Assembly: GCA_029721435.1 (NCBI GenBank) | Contig: CM056573.1 | Span: 8,345,001 to 8,409,000 of the forward strand | Source of the DNA: Gymnothorax reevesii | Lineage: Eukaryota > Chordata > Actinopteri > Anguilliformes > Muraenidae | Length of the DNA stretch: 64,000 nucleotides | Direction of reading: 5' to 3' | Part shown: piece after piece, positions 21,285 to 32,940 of the stretch | Layout: every line of letters begins with the position of its first letter | Position numbering within the stretch: position 1 is the stretch's first letter | Position numbers and translations under genes: made by a program | The notes under the pieces: model-generated | What the model was told of the DNA's origin: nothing | What the model saw: only the letters and a program-made list of their open reading frames with translations | Databases searched by the model: none

Positions 21285-21560
21285 GACCCCAATTCCGGAA
21301 TAGTTGGGACAAAGTGTTAATTGTGAATAAAATCAAAATGCAATGACTTTCAGATCATGAGCCAGTATGATATTTACAATAGAACAAAGATAAGATTTCA
21401 AATGTTGAAACTGAGACATTTTCATCCAAAAAATGAGCATATTTCAAATTTTCTGGCCGCAACAGGTCTCAAAAAAGTTGGGTCACAGGAAAATAAAGGC
21501 TGAAAAAGCTGTTAATATATAAGAGTATCAGCTGAAAGAACATTTAGCAAGTAATTAAGT
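21285..21560 (+). mobile_element. Tc1 family 1 fragment (right end, inverted)
   Basis: Starts with CCCCAATTCCGGAATAGTTG and then follows the reverse complement of the right end of the 2207-4333 copy (TGTTGAAACTGAGACATTTT ... CTGAAAGAACATTTAGCA). It is oriented opposite to the neighbouring left-end piece at 20358. Its inner side is cut by the next Tc1, which begins at 21563. Confidence 0.8.
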
Positions 21561-21562
21561 TA

Positions 21563-23117
21563 CAGCTCCCTCCATAATTATTGGCCCCCCTGGTTAAGAT
21601 GTGTGAAAAGCTTTAAAATAAATTGACTTTTTATTGCAGAAGCATACTCTCACACTGAAAATTGTAGAAAAGTGTAAACTTCAACTCAAGCGAATTTTAA
21701 GGGAAAAAAATCCCAGACTTAGAAATTATTTATTTTCATCAAATCAACTGTTCCTCAATTATTTGCACCCCTCACAGTTCCTAGGAAATAAATGTAATTG
21801 AAGTATTTCTGTCATTTCTCAAGTCCTTAACAAAGTTGATCAGAGTATCTAGGAACATTTAATTAGTAATTCATCACTTCCTGTTTCCTTTGGGTATAAA
21901 TATGATGTGACACAGAGGCCATTTCTCTTATCCACTCTTCAACATGGGAAAGACAAAGGAACACACCGTTCAAGTAAGGCAGATGTGTGTCAACCTTAAC
22001 AAGTCAGTCAATGGCTGCAAGAAAATAGCCACTCGCCTGCACCTGCCCATATCTACTGTCAGAGGAATCATTAAGAAGTTTAGAACAACTGGAACAGTGG
22101 TAAACAAGCCTGGAGGAGAACGCAAGGTTATTTTGCCACCACGCAGTGAGGAGGATGGTAAGAAAAATAAAAAGTTTTCCAAAGCTCACTGTTAAAGAAT
22201 TGCAACAAATGGTAGCAACCTGGGGTCACAAAGTCTCCAAAACAACCATCAGGCTGTATCTACATACTAACAAGCTGTTTGGGAGGCATGCACGGAAAAA
22301 ACCTTTTCTCACTTTTTATGAACGCAAACGTCTGGAGTTCGTTAAGCGGTACTGGGACTGTGTGCTTTGGTCAGATGAGACCAAGATCGAGCTTTTTGGC
22401 AACAAACACAAAAGATGAGTACGCAGAAAAGCACCTCATGCCCACTGTGAAGTATGGGGGAGGATCGGTGATGCTGTGGGCCTGTTTCTCTTCCAGAGGC
22501 CCTGGGAACCTTGTTAGGGTGCATGGCATCATGAACGCTTTGAAATACCAGGACATTTTAAATCTAAATCTGGTGGCCTCTGCCCGAAAGCTGAAGATGG
22601 GTCGTCACTGAGTCTTGCACCAAAATAATGACCCAAAACATGTGGCCAAAATTACACAGATATGGTTCACCAGACACACAATCAAGCTCCTCCCATGGTC
22701 ATCCCAGTCCCCAGACCTCAACCCCATTGAAAACCTGTGGAGTGAGCTGAATAGCAGAGTACAGAGGAGAGGACCCAGGTTGCTGGATGATTTAGAGAGA
22801 TTGTGCAAAGGGATTTCTGCATTCTCCCATTTTGTGAAACATTATAGGAGAAGATTAGGTGTTGTTTTGTTGGCAAAAGGGAATTTCACAAAGTATTAAC
22901 ATCAGTGGTGCTAATAATTGTGGCACACATGATTTGATGTAAAAGAATAATTTCTTAATGTGGGATTTTTTTTTCCACTGAATAAATGCACTTGAATTAT
23001 AGATTGGATTTTCCTCTTTTTTCATTGTGGTCCTATATTATTTAGAATAAAACTGAATTTATTAGAAGCTAAAGAACACATCATAACCAGTGGTGCCAAT
23101 AGTAGTGGAGGGCACTA
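21563..23117 (+). mobile_element. Tc1-like transposon (family 5)
   Basis: The left terminus CAGCTCCCTCCATAATTATT follows TA (21561-21562). The right terminus is the matching GCCAATAGTAGTGGAGGGCA sequence, ending at TATA near 23117. Plus-strand transposase. A second, minus-strand copy of the same family lies at 47333-48690. Confidence 0.9.
21944..22899 (+). pseudogene. Tc1 family 5 transposase, broken
   Basis: Starts MGKTKEHTVQVRQMCVNLNK with the paired-type HTH (ISTVRGIIKKF), then GHKVSKTTIRLYLH. Asp in LWSDETKIEL, Asp in HQNNDPKHVA, Glu in SPDLNPIENLWSELN, and the C-terminal LLAKGNFTKY. Frameshifts near 22160 and 22400 and a TGA at 22609-22611 inactivate it. All three acidic catalytic residues remain. 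Confidence 0.92.
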
Positions 23118-23539
23118 TATTCGTTTATGTCTAATTCAGTTGGTAAGGAGGGTATGTTTTAAACTACCGATAAAATATTGTGTCAATTTCCTACGTGTAC
23201 CACAAGAGGGCATGCCATCCCCATTTCATTTCATGACTGCTCGGAGAGGATCAGAGGAAATAATGCTTTTTGGTACTTTTAGAACTGTATTCCAGTCCCT
23301 TCATTTGCACATGTAGAATTTATTTTGTATCTTTAGTTTACCACAGAAATAACATATAGTTTAGCCTGCCATGGCAGCAATGCAGCCCAGGAAAGTCACC
23401 TCTTAGGTTTATTTTTTCTTTGACCCTTACCTACTAAAGCATGACTTTAAATGTCTCTATCTACTCATGAATATTTTCATTCACAACGGTTTATAAGGCA
23501 TCGTGAAGTAAATGTTTATACCTTTGGCTTCCTGTCTTC
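23118..23539. other. Unassigned DNA between two transposons
   Basis: No frame or repeat end recognised. This and 31885-32380 are the immediate flanks of the large hAT insertion and probably older sequence. Confidence 0.35.
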
Positions 23540-23837
23540 ATTTAAAACAGGGGTCCCCAAACTTTTTTCAGGGGGGGCCACATCAACTTTCCTTTCTGTG
23601 TTGGGGAGCCGGAGTCAGTCTATAATAGGAAATGATATGGGCCAGGGTGACAACAAGTATTATTGTGGAGATGATAATGATCATTTGTTGCAGCTGCCCT
23701 TCGTTTGGCTTTGGTGCCACCTGTTGATTTGCAAAAAAAAAGTAAGAAAGTCTTCACGTGTTTTCTTGAAGTACCACAAATAGTCTATTTATTTTATAGA
23801 AAATATGGACACAATGGTAATGTCCAGGTAAGAATGA

Positions 23838-24275
23838 GGTGATGCGATTTTGTAACAGGTACAGTTGAGTTAACAATCGGTAAGTTTTTTGTCTTTACAG
23901 GTAGTGAAATAATATTGAAACAGAATCATAGTAAAAAAAAAAGGCAGGTAAAGTAGTCTTATCTAGGTGAGCTGACTTTGTATGTACAGAGTAAAGACAA
24001 ATGATTTATCAACAGGTAGGTCTCTTGTTTTTACTGGTTTGCTTATCTCCTTAGGCCACACAGTGAAATAATATTAATACAGAATAGTGGTAAGGATCAG
24101 GTAGTCTAGCCTTGGTAAGCTGATTTTGTATTTTCAGATAAAGGTGAGTTATGAATAGTTAAGTATTTTGTCTACACTGGTATATTTGTTTACTAAGTTT
24201 ACAGTGAAATTACATTAATACAGAGTAATTGTTGTAAACAGTATGTGTAAGGTGATCTGATTTTGTATTGACACG
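23838..24275. repeat. Four diverged ~140-bp tandem units
   Basis: Motif GGTGATCTGATTTTGT (with variants) starts at 23838, 23966, 24114 and 24251. Between the later copies a second motif, GTGAAATAATATTAATACAG, recurs (about 23904, 24063, 24205). It lies in the subterminal part of the hAT element, where binding-site arrays are common in this superfamily. Confidence 0.7.
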
Positions 24276-24467
24276 ACTCTTAGATGAGGTTTTTGTGCTG
24301 TGAGGATGAGGATGCTACCTCCAGGGTAGGAGCGGTCAACCACAATCTTTCCTACTCACTTCAGGGTGGTCCTGGAAGTATGCAGGCCCTTCAGGGATGG
24401 CAGATAGAATACACAAGCAGCCCATCAGCAGATGACATGCTGCAGTCTAATTTTGTCTGTGACATCA

Positions 24468-24677
24468 TGTCCTGTACTAGGCTTTCCAAAGGCAGGTGAA
24501 AGTAATAACGAGGCAAGAGACGTTCACGATACGATTTCAACTCCTTCTTCCTTTTTTCACTTTTTCTTCATCACACTTAGTACAGTTCAACAAACTCAGA
24601 AACCATAATTGGGCTACTGCGCTCCCTGGTGGCTTGGTGGTACTGCAGTGTACGAACATTCAACTGAATACACAACA
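24468..24677 (-). repeat. Gypsy 3' LTR
   Basis: 210 bp. On the minus strand it runs TGTTGTGTATTCAG ... AGTACAGGACA. A purine-rich tract lies immediately inside it (minus strand AAGAGAGGGGGAATA, 24678-24692), as expected for the polypurine primer. Confidence 0.9.
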
Positions 24678-25052
24678 TATTCCCCCTCTCTTAAGAAACT
24701 TACCCGTAAATGGAAATACTATGTCCCATGTCACAGACATCAGTAGTGCAATAACTCAAGGCTGTCAGCATCAACACAAATTTCCACAGTATAAATGTTT
24801 TCATAATAACCTTCAACAACAGTTTCCCTGTAATACTAAATAAAACAGTGAAAATCTTGAACCTTTAATCTCAAAATGTTAATCAATGTAACATTGCGGC
24901 ACTTTCAATCACAAGGCACTTAACTCACAGTAACCTGTTATAAATCCACATCAGTGCAAAACAAACTTTTTTTTCAGTCACAGCATTGTTTTTTTCACAT
25001 TTTAGTAGTCAACAACAGTATTTTTTCACTTTTTTTTTTACTTTGAAACTAA

Positions 25053-26460
25053 CTAGTGTTCATAGTCCTTAAGCCAAGCAGGCTTCTTTCTTACTCTCAC
25101 AGGTCTGTCCATGACTTCAGTGCCAACTGGTTGTTGGGGCGGCTCAGGTGGTTGAGCCGACTCCAGCACTGGAGCAGGGTTGGTAACTGGCTCTGGGTCT
25201 GATTTCCTGTTTGATCTGTTTTCAGAAACCAGAGAGAGGTGGGCAGCGTTCCATGTACACCCATCCTCTAGCACATACGCGCTTGAACCTGCTTTGCGTA
25301 TCACTCGGGTAGGAGTCTGAAACTTAGACAGTCCCTTTTTCACATGGAAAGGTTTCCTCACTCTAACTAAGCTTCCCTCTTTAATCTTAGGCACACAAGC
25401 TCCCCTTTTATTGTCAGTGTAGGTTTTCGACACCTCCTGTCTGGCAGCAACCCGACTGCGTAGTTGTTCCTCCGGCAGAGGGTTGATTTTACGTGCAGGG
25501 CCGATGTTCAGTTTGGTGCGCATCAGTTGGTTGTACTTGAGTTCATACGGTGACACCCCGGTGGTGCCATGTCATGTAGCACGGTAGGTTGACAAGAAGT
25601 CCTGTACGTATGGCTTCCATGGCCTTCTTTCCTGCTTGGCAGAGAGCAGTATTTCGTTGAGAACGCGGTTCCAGCGCTCTATGGCTCAGTTTGCTTGTGG
25701 GTAGTAAAGAGACACTCTACTGTGTTTAATATCTCTCGCTGCAAGGTAGTCTGCAAACTCGGTGGAGGTGAATTGTGTTCCATTGTCACTCACCAGTTCG
25801 AGAGGGTTTCCAAACCGGGAGAACACAGCAGACAGGAATGTCGTGATTGCAGCAGTTGTGATTGTTGAAGTGAAAGCGACCTCTGGCCACTTTGTGTAAT
25901 AGTCAGTCAGCGTCACAGCAAAGCGACAGTCCCATGTAGCTGACTCGAACGGTCCCACTATGTCTATCCCCACTTTCTGCCATGGGGCATCCGGCAATGG
26001 GATGGGCTGAAGAGGGGCAGAATGCGTCTTGGCACTTTTATCATTCACTTGGCACAATCCACACGAGCGGATAGTGTCCTGCACACACGTGTCCATGCTG
26101 GGCCGCCAGTATAATTCCCGCAGCCTCTGTTTGGACCACCCCCTGGTGTGTCTCATGTCCACCAGCTGCTTCCGTAGGGCAACTGGCACAAGTCTTCGGT
26201 GAGACCCCCTGTAAACAATCACGTCCTGTATTGACAGTTCATTTCTCGTGGCAAAGTATGGTTTGAGCTCGTCTGGCAGGGGCTTTGTGGTTTTAGGCCA
26301 GCCCCTATTTATCTGTGTTCTAAGAGCTGTGAGCTCATGGCACACCTCACACGCCTTTGTAAAATCTTTCAGTGAGAGGGCTTTCAGTTCTGTGTCCAAA
26401 AGAGCAACAAGCTCCGGCTCGGTCACTGGCTCTGTATCCTTCTCTTCTGGGAGGGGCAAC
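25053..26460 (-). pseudogene. Gypsy integrase region, broken
   Basis: Zinc-binding HHCC region visible as RHTRGWSKQRLRELYW and CVQDTIRSCGLCQ, then the core with Asp in VGIDIVGPF, Asp in LVSDNGTQF and the segment leading to the Glu position. The frame is cut by stops at about 25683-25685 and 25573-25575. The C-terminal domain follows (GSLVRVRKPFHVKKG, then HLSLVSENR). No env gene follows. Dead copy. I describe it only as it stands. Confidence 0.88.
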
Positions 26461-28216
26461 CGGGAAAAACAGTCGGCCGTCTGGTTTTGTGAGCCGGGTC
26501 AGTACTCCATGTCATATGTAAAGCAAAGTAGTCTCGCAGACCAGCGCGCAATACGCATCCCTACACGACCCAGACCTTTTGTTGCAAGTAGTGTAGTCAA
26601 AGCCTGGTGGTCCATGCGTAGTGTAAATCGAGTACCCCATAAGTAGGTCCTTCATTTTTCAGCGGCCCACACGCAGGCCAATGCCTCCTTTTCAATAATT
26701 GAGTACTTGCGTTCAGCTGGGTTAAGTGTGCGTGAGGCACATGCAACTGTACAGTCAGTCCCATCTGGGTGTAGTTGTGTCAGTACTGCCCCCAAGCCAT
26801 AATCGGATGCGTCCGTAGACACGTAGGTGGGAAGACTGGGGTCAAAGACGGACAGGGCTGAACTGTATACAATGCGATCCTTGACCGCCTCAAAGCTCTC
26901 CAGAGCTGCTGAAGTCCACTGAAAAGTGTCCTCACGCAGACATGCTCGCATAGGCTTCTTGAGCGACGCGTAGTTGTTCACAAACTTCTGGTACCACGCC
27001 GTGAGCCCTAAGAATGAGCGGAGTGTTGTAGCATCACTCGGCGCTGGAGCCTCTGTAATAGCTCTGACATGCTCGGTAAGTGGCTGCAGGCCCTGGGCAA
27101 CCGCAGGCTGGACTGGTTGATCTGGCATTTTACCTCGTTTAGTTTGAGGCCAGCACCCTTGATAGTAGCAAGCACCTTCTGCAGGTTGCGGTCGTGGTCC
27201 CTCTGGGCCTTGCCATACACTATGACATCGTCCAAGTAGTATTGGACCCCCTTGAGACCTTTAAGTACAAGTGACATCATCTTGGAGAATGCACTTGGAG
27301 CGGAACACAGCCCATATGGGACGCGTTTGAACCTGAAAAGTCCATCATGCGTTATGAACGCAGTTAAGTCCCGGCTTTCTGGTGTTAAAAGGACTTCGAG
27401 ATATGCATTTGCTAGGTCTATGGAAGAAAATACAGTAGCACCGCTCATCTCAGAGAACAAGTCATCCATATGAGGAAGTGGGTAACTGTCCATCACTATA
27501 GCCTTATTAGGCTCTCGTAAGTCCCCGCACAGTCTCACTGCACCGTTCTTCCGTCGTGTGACCACGATGGGTGAAACCCATGGGGATGCATCAATCCTCT
27601 CTATAACATCCATTTCTAACAGTCTCTCAAGCTCTGTGGAGACGGCTTGTCTCACGGAGAGGGGAAGTCTCCTCAGCTTCTGTTGAATGGGTTGTACTGC
27701 TTCGTTGCCCACCTTCACTTTAACACAGTGAACAAAACCCTTAGTTAAGCCCAGTTTCACCGACCTGAACCCTGTCACTGGAGCCACAGTTGAGAGCACC
27801 GTATTGTTTACAATAGAAAGTCTCAGTGCCCGGAAGTCCATCCCCAAGACGGCGGTACCTGTCTTTTTCACAACGTACAATGTAACCGGTACTGTAATAT
27901 TTTCGTGCTGTACTGTAGCTGATAGGCAGCCTAGTACTGGGATGTCCGACTTCGTGTATGACACTAACCTAACCTCTGGTTCTGTCAGGGGCACATCGCT
28001 GAAATGCTCTCTGTACACGGGTTCAGGGATGATGGACACAGCGGCACCCGTATCCACCACTAGCTCTACTGAGCAAGAAGTTGACTTAGCATTAATAGTC
28101 ACTTCACAGGATATTTTCTGGGCTGGCTGGGTTGTATTAATTCCCAGCACTTGCACAATGACTTCACCCGCTTTTTTGGAAGACTTTTCCCCTGACCTTT
28201 CAGCAGATTTACACAC
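26461..28216 (-). pseudogene. Gypsy protease, RT and RNase H region, broken
   Basis: Protease active site VDTGAAVSII near residue 54 of the frame starting at 28216, then reverse transcriptase with PHMDDLFSEM, the VPYGLCSAPS block and the catalytic YLDDVIVYGK. The frame shifts near 27120. RNase H continues with STDASDYGLGAVL and YSIIEKEALA. Stops follow at about 26649-26651 and 26500. The catalytic Asp pairs are present, but the chain is interrupted at least three times. Confidence 0.92.
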
Positions 28217-28984
28217 TTTGGCAAAATGACCTAATTTATTTCTTTTCCTACAAGTGATTTTCAGGGCAGGGCAGTCTGGAACATTGGCAAGGTGAGTAGA
28301 CGACCCACACCGATAACATCATCTGTGCTGTCTTGGAGTGGCGTGTGCGGGTTCCGCAGAGCGGTTGTATTTCCCTCTGTTTTTGAATGGACGCCTAGGC
28401 TTCGCCGTTACCGCTTGCGCGGGAACCGGGGATTCTGAACTCAGCGTGCGCGCATACCCTATGGCAGCCTCTGCCTGGCATGCAATCTGTAGTGTTCTTT
28501 CAAGTGTCAAGTTTGCATCTGATTGTCCTAGCAGTCTCTCGCGTATTTTCGCACAGTGGGCATGCTCAATGATCTGGTCACGTATCATTTCGTCTCTGTT
28601 GTTGTCAAACTCACATGTCGAGGCAAGCTCGCACAGCGAGCCAACGTACTTCGTAATGGACTCCTGCGGTCTCTGTATTCTCTGTCTGAACTTATGACGT
28701 TACACCACAACATTGCTGGCCGGATTGAAATGTGCACGTAGTGCTAACATTGCTCCTTTGTAGGTCGTTCCTGTATTTGCAAGTGTGTAAAACACACGCT
28801 GGCCCTCTGTACCCAGACAATGTAAGAGAAGTGCACGTACCCTCATGTCTGGCCAGTCTTCGCCCTTCGCATTGATGGCTAGCAGGTATTTTTCAAACAT
28901 CCTAGCCCACATATCGAACGGAATCGTAGGATGTCCGGCACACGGCAGGAATAAAGCAGGTAAGAGCACAGTTGCAGTCGCCAT
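28200..28984 (-). pseudogene. Gypsy gag-like region, broken
   Basis: Begins MATATVLLPALF (Met at 28984), with a retrotransposon capsid segment (IPFDMWARMFEKYLLAI, then RALLLHCLGTEGQRVFY). After a frame break near 28700 it continues as IIEHAHCAKIRERLLG. The nucleocapsid end has an Arg/Lys-rich stretch and a CCHC-type knuckle (CYRCGSSTHLANVPDC) read just past a stop near 28319. Its start lies directly after the 5' LTR and primer-binding site. Confidence 0.85.
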
Positions 28985-28999
28985 TTCTCGTCGCCAATT

Positions 29000-29234
29000 T
29001 GTCCTGTACTAGGCTTTCTAAAGGCAGGTGAAAGTAATAACGAGGCAAGAGACGTTCACGATACGATTTCAACTCCTTCCTGTTTTCACTTTTTCTTCAT
29101 CACATTTAATACAGTTCAACAAACTCAGAAACCATAATTGGGCTACTGCACTCCCTGGTGGCGTTCCAGTACCGTTCCAGTATTGCAGTACTACCAGTAC
29201 TGCAATGTACGAACAGTCAACTGAATACACAACA
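29000..29234 (-). repeat. Gypsy 5' LTR
   Basis: 235 bp, same ends as the 3' LTR. It differs mainly by an extra ~25 bp of CCAGTA-type short repeats near 29165-29205, plus scattered substitutions. The divergence shows the insertion is not recent. Confidence 0.9.
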
Positions 29235-29329
29235 CATCTCTGTTCAAGGAACATGTTGCCAATAAAAAAAGAGCATGACTATAATGACATTGTTTCATAT
29301 TCATTGCTATTGAAATCAGTAGGCTGACC

Positions 29330-29790
29330 ATATCAGTGTGAGCTCTAGAAAGTTCAGAGAAGAGCCACTAAGCTAATTCCAGGTATAAAAGATGAAAGCA
29401 ATGAGAAGGGGCTGAAGATCCTTAGGGAAAGGAGACGAAGGGGTGATTTGATTTAGGTCTTTAAATATGTTAAAGGGATTAACAAAGTGAATTATGTAGG
29501 ATTCCTTTGACTAAGTGTTGTGAGTAGAACTCGGGGTCACAGATGGAAGTTGACCAAAGGTAAATTTAGCACTGATATTCGGAAATATTTCTTCACCCAA
29601 ACAGTAACTTCGATGTGGAATAGCTTGCCTGGCCATACTGTTGAGGCAGAGACCTTGGGGGTTTTCAAGAGCAGGCTTGACTTAAAGCTAGATACCATTG
29701 AGTATCAGAAGGGATATAGTCACAATAGCATAAAGAAACTGGTAGTTGGGCTGAACAGCCTGTTCTCTCATGTAATGTTATATTAGCTGT
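29330..29790 (+). mobile_element. LINE 3' end fragment
   Basis: Encodes the C-terminal tail of a non-LTR reverse transcriptase. After KATKLIPGIKD-like and RRRRGDL segments, the frame from 29520 reads SRTRGHRWKLTKGKFSTDIR, then MWNSLPGHTVEAETLGVFK. It ends with the ATGTT-type tail at 29773-29784. The inverted relative at 39078-39560 has the same order and a longer (AACAT)n tail. Stops earlier in the segment mark it as dead. Confidence 0.75.
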
Positions 29791-31600
29791 GGGCTTGCTT
29801 CTGACTGGTGAGAAGATTGATGTCAGGTTCCATTCCAGTTACAGTCAGTCTCAGAGACTGATGCAGGTGATGATCTGTGAGTCTTGATCTCATCGGATTT
29901 TTTATCAGCTTCATGTACGAAAAAGTTTGCTCACCGATATATGTGCTCCCAAAAATTGTGTAGATCTTCTTAGTGTGCTGTCTTATGTTGGGGTAGGTAT
30001 CATTTGGGAGGGCAGTATAGTAATCGATGAGACAGTTGGGGCTGAATAAGTCTTTCATGAAAGGTCTGCAACTAAGCCAGTTCAAACTGAAGAGAAGCCA
30101 GGGTGTTGTTAATGTCGGCAGCTAAAGGGTTCTGGAATATGCTAATTTCTTTCAAGTTGACATGAAGCTCACGGAACTGCACACCGAACTCCGCCCTCAG
30201 TGTTTCCAGTGCGTCCCTGCACTTCTCGGTTGGGAATGGAACCGCTGGTTTCTCAGCTGAGAGGCTTCGAGTAGCAGGGAGATGGGTGAAGTCTTGTTTT
30301 TGCACTTGTCCCACAAGCAGTGCTAGTTTAAGCTCAAATACTTTGACGTGGGAATACATGTTGCAGATTAGTTTTCCCTTGCCTTGGAGCTGCGAATCGA
30401 GGCTATTTAAAATTTCTGTCAAATCTGTTAAAAAGGCGAGGTCCCTTTTCCATTTTGTATCAATCAGCTCTGGTACAGTTTTTCCCTTTGTCAGGAGAAA
30501 GGCATTGATTTCAGGTAGAAGGTCCTAAAAACGCTTCAAAACTCTGCCCTGGCTTAACCAGCGGACTTCAGTGTGGTAAATCACGTCTTCGTGTGCCGAT
30601 TCTAGCTATGAGAGAAAGGCTTGGAACTGCTGGAGTTTAAGTCCGTTTGCTCTGATGAAGTGTATGCAAGACACAACCACATTCATGACAGATTCCCACC
30701 TCAGAACTTTGCAGCACAGTGCTTGCTGGTGAATCAGGCAGTGGACTTGTAGTGGGAGGGTGAGACCTCTTTCCTCCATTTCCCTTTTCATGTGTCCTAC
30801 GAGCCCCCTCGACGCGCCAGTCATACTTGGAGCACCGTCCGTTGTGATGCTGGCCAGCTTAGACCAGTCTAGATGCAACTCTTCCATCGTTTGGCATACT
30901 TTGCCTAAAATTTCCTCCCCTGTCGTAGTATCTGTGAGACATTGCAGAGCTGCCAGATCCTCGAACACTCCAAAGTTTGAACCAACTCCCCGAATAAAAA
31001 TCAGCAGTTGTGCTGCGTACCTCACGTCATTACTCTCATCCATTGCCAATGAAAAAAACACAGAATATTTAACTTTCTCCTTCAGCTGGGCGTGTACATT
31101 ATTCCCCATTCCTTCAATTCACCTGGTGACTGTAGATGCGGAAAGACTCACCGCGTTTAGGACATCTTTCTTGTCCAGACACGCATCCTCCGCGACAGCG
31201 CTCCAACACTTTTTACTAACTCCCCATCACTGAACGGCTTTCCACAGCATGCTATCAGTTTAGCTACCTTGAAGCTGGTCCGGACGGATGAAAGGTTCAT
31301 CTGTGTTTGGCGTAGCAATGCGCTCTGTTGGGCAGCTAATCCACGTTTTAGCGTAGCCACCTTCTCTCTCCTCACTTGGCCCTGCAAGCTAGCATACTGC
31401 TCTCCGTGGCGGGTTTCATAGGGTCAGCGAATGTAAAATTCTTTGAACACTGTATGTTTTCAGATTGGACAAACCGCCTTTTCCATGCACTGGACGAAAA
31501 AAAAGTCATCTGTCCACCGCTGGTTGAAAACTCCGCACTCTGAATCTATTTTCATTTCAGCATTTTGTTGTCTGACATTTTTCTGTCAGCTCGCCTTGTG
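29783..31600 (-). pseudogene. hAT transposase (GTF2IRD2/ZBED5-like), broken
   Basis: The N-terminal BED-type region is read at 31400-31600 as GVFNQRWTDDFFFVQCM. Then comes an alpha-helical stretch (REKVATLKRGLAAQQSALL), then FSLAMDESNDVRYAAQLLIF with the first Asp, ITTDGAPSMTG with the second Asp, and HCLIHQQALCCK. The C-terminal dimerisation motif is FGSTYIGEQTFSYMKLIKN with SRLTDHHLHQSLRL. At least four frame breaks. This is the enzyme that matches the surrounding CAGGG-ended hAT. Confidence 0.9.
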
Positions 31601-31884
31601 TGCGGTCTAGAGCGAAATCACATGAGAATATCCCATTGCGTGAGCCTGTGAAGATGAGCCACTATTATAAACAGTTCATAACTTTGGTCAATTTTCATTA
31701 CAATGCCAACCTTTAAATACAGATATGTCATGATAGGAAAATGCAATTTAAAAAAAAAAATGGCGATGTTAAGAGGGATTGTCTGGGAATCCCAGACTCT
31801 GGGATCGTTAAGCAGGCCACTCCAATTGTTTTGGTGGGCCGGGTCTGGCCTGCGGGCCATAGTTTGGGGAGCCCTGATTTAAAA

Positions 31885-32380
31885 TATTCTCACAGAAAGT
31901 TGGCAGAATAATTTATTCCAAGTAATCTTTACATGCCAGAATAAAGGAGAAAACTACAAAAATAAAAATGCTAGTATTATTTACAATTATAATGCATGGC
32001 ATTTTTATTCAGTGAGTGCAGCCACCCAGATGTGTAAAATCTAGAAAGTCAAATTCATTCCAAGTATTTTTCGTTTAACTCCTTCATTTGCTAATCATCA
32101 CCCATGAGGTTGCATCTATTTGTGAAATCACCTGCCAGTGTCCCTGCAAGTAACACTGGAGAGAATGTTTGCTCTCTGGGGTTGTTTAAATAGCAAGTGT
32201 TTTCAGTTAATTTGTTCGAACTGTGTCCATAACTTGGAGAGTGCACATATAATTTTGTCTTGTTCAGCTTTAACTGATGAAGTGCTGCGCTATGAAAAAG
32301 TATTTGCCCTTTTCTTCCATAATTGCTAATTTCTCACACTAAACGGTTTTCGATAATCCAAGTAATTTTAATATTAAACA
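31885..32380. other. Unassigned DNA
   Basis: No gene or repeat terminus recognised. It lies between the large hAT and the Tc1 ends that follow. Confidence 0.35.
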
Positions 32381-32940
32381 ACCCCAATTCCGAAATAGTT
32401 GTGAAAAATAATTACTGCACTAGATTTATGCTCACTGCTTGCCAAAAGAGTCATAGCATGATCATAGAGAAATACCTGCAAACCAAAATTCATCAACTGG
32501 ATGAAGGAACTGTCATTAACTTTACCTATGGAGAAGATTACATATATTATAAAGGGGAAGCTATCACTCTTTCAAAACATTTGGGTACCTTTCATGGAAT
32601 ATAGGGAGAGTGTTGATTTAAGAAATGTGAGTGGGGCAGATGAGGCATAGCTGTTGGTGGTCCTCTGCAGTTCCCTAAAAACAATTTCCTTTCTCTTGAT
32701 ACTTGATCTTTTATTCTGAGTGAATTGTATATTTGAGTTTGCTCCCTTAAACCACATACAATAATGATATAATCTGGGCTAACCCTTGAAAAATAGAGAA
32801 GAAGAAGTAAGCCTATTCAAGCCTCATGGCCCATTGGCCCAGTGCTTAAACCCGGTTTCTGTGGCATGAAGCAACTAGGAGTATTACTACTCCCCCTGGA
32901 TGGGATGCCAGTCCACCGCAGGTACTCCCCTCAGCTCTGA

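Larger units (their letters stand above)
24468..29234 (-). mobile_element. Gypsy LTR retrotransposon, degenerate
   Basis: Two LTRs with TG...CA ends bracket gag-like and pol-like remnants on the minus strand in the order gag, zinc knuckle, protease, reverse transcriptase, RNase H, integrase. Integrase after RNase H is the Gypsy order. The flanking pentamers CATCA (left) and CATCT (right) fit an old 5-bp duplication. Just inside the 5' LTR, the minus strand reads TTGGCGACGAGAAATGG, the probable primer-binding site followed by the gag start. Inserted in the hAT element. Confidence 0.93.
23548..31876 (-). mobile_element. 8.3-kb hAT transposon with nested Gypsy
   Basis: The left end CAGGGGTCCCCAAACTTTTT and right end (reverse complement CAGGGCTCCCCAAACTATGG) are typical hAT termini, flanked by the perfect octamer ATTTAAAA at 23540-23547 and 31877-31884. 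It carries its own transposase remnant on the minus strand (29783-31580), a ~140-bp tandem repeat near the left end, a Gypsy retrotransposon (24468-29234) and a LINE tail (29330-29790). Without those two insertions the element would be about 3.1 kb. Confidence 0.92.

Noticed and set aside
24678..25052. An env gene after Gypsy integrase
   Set aside because: Only AT-rich sequence with no signal peptide or membrane segment lies between the integrase end and the polypurine tract.
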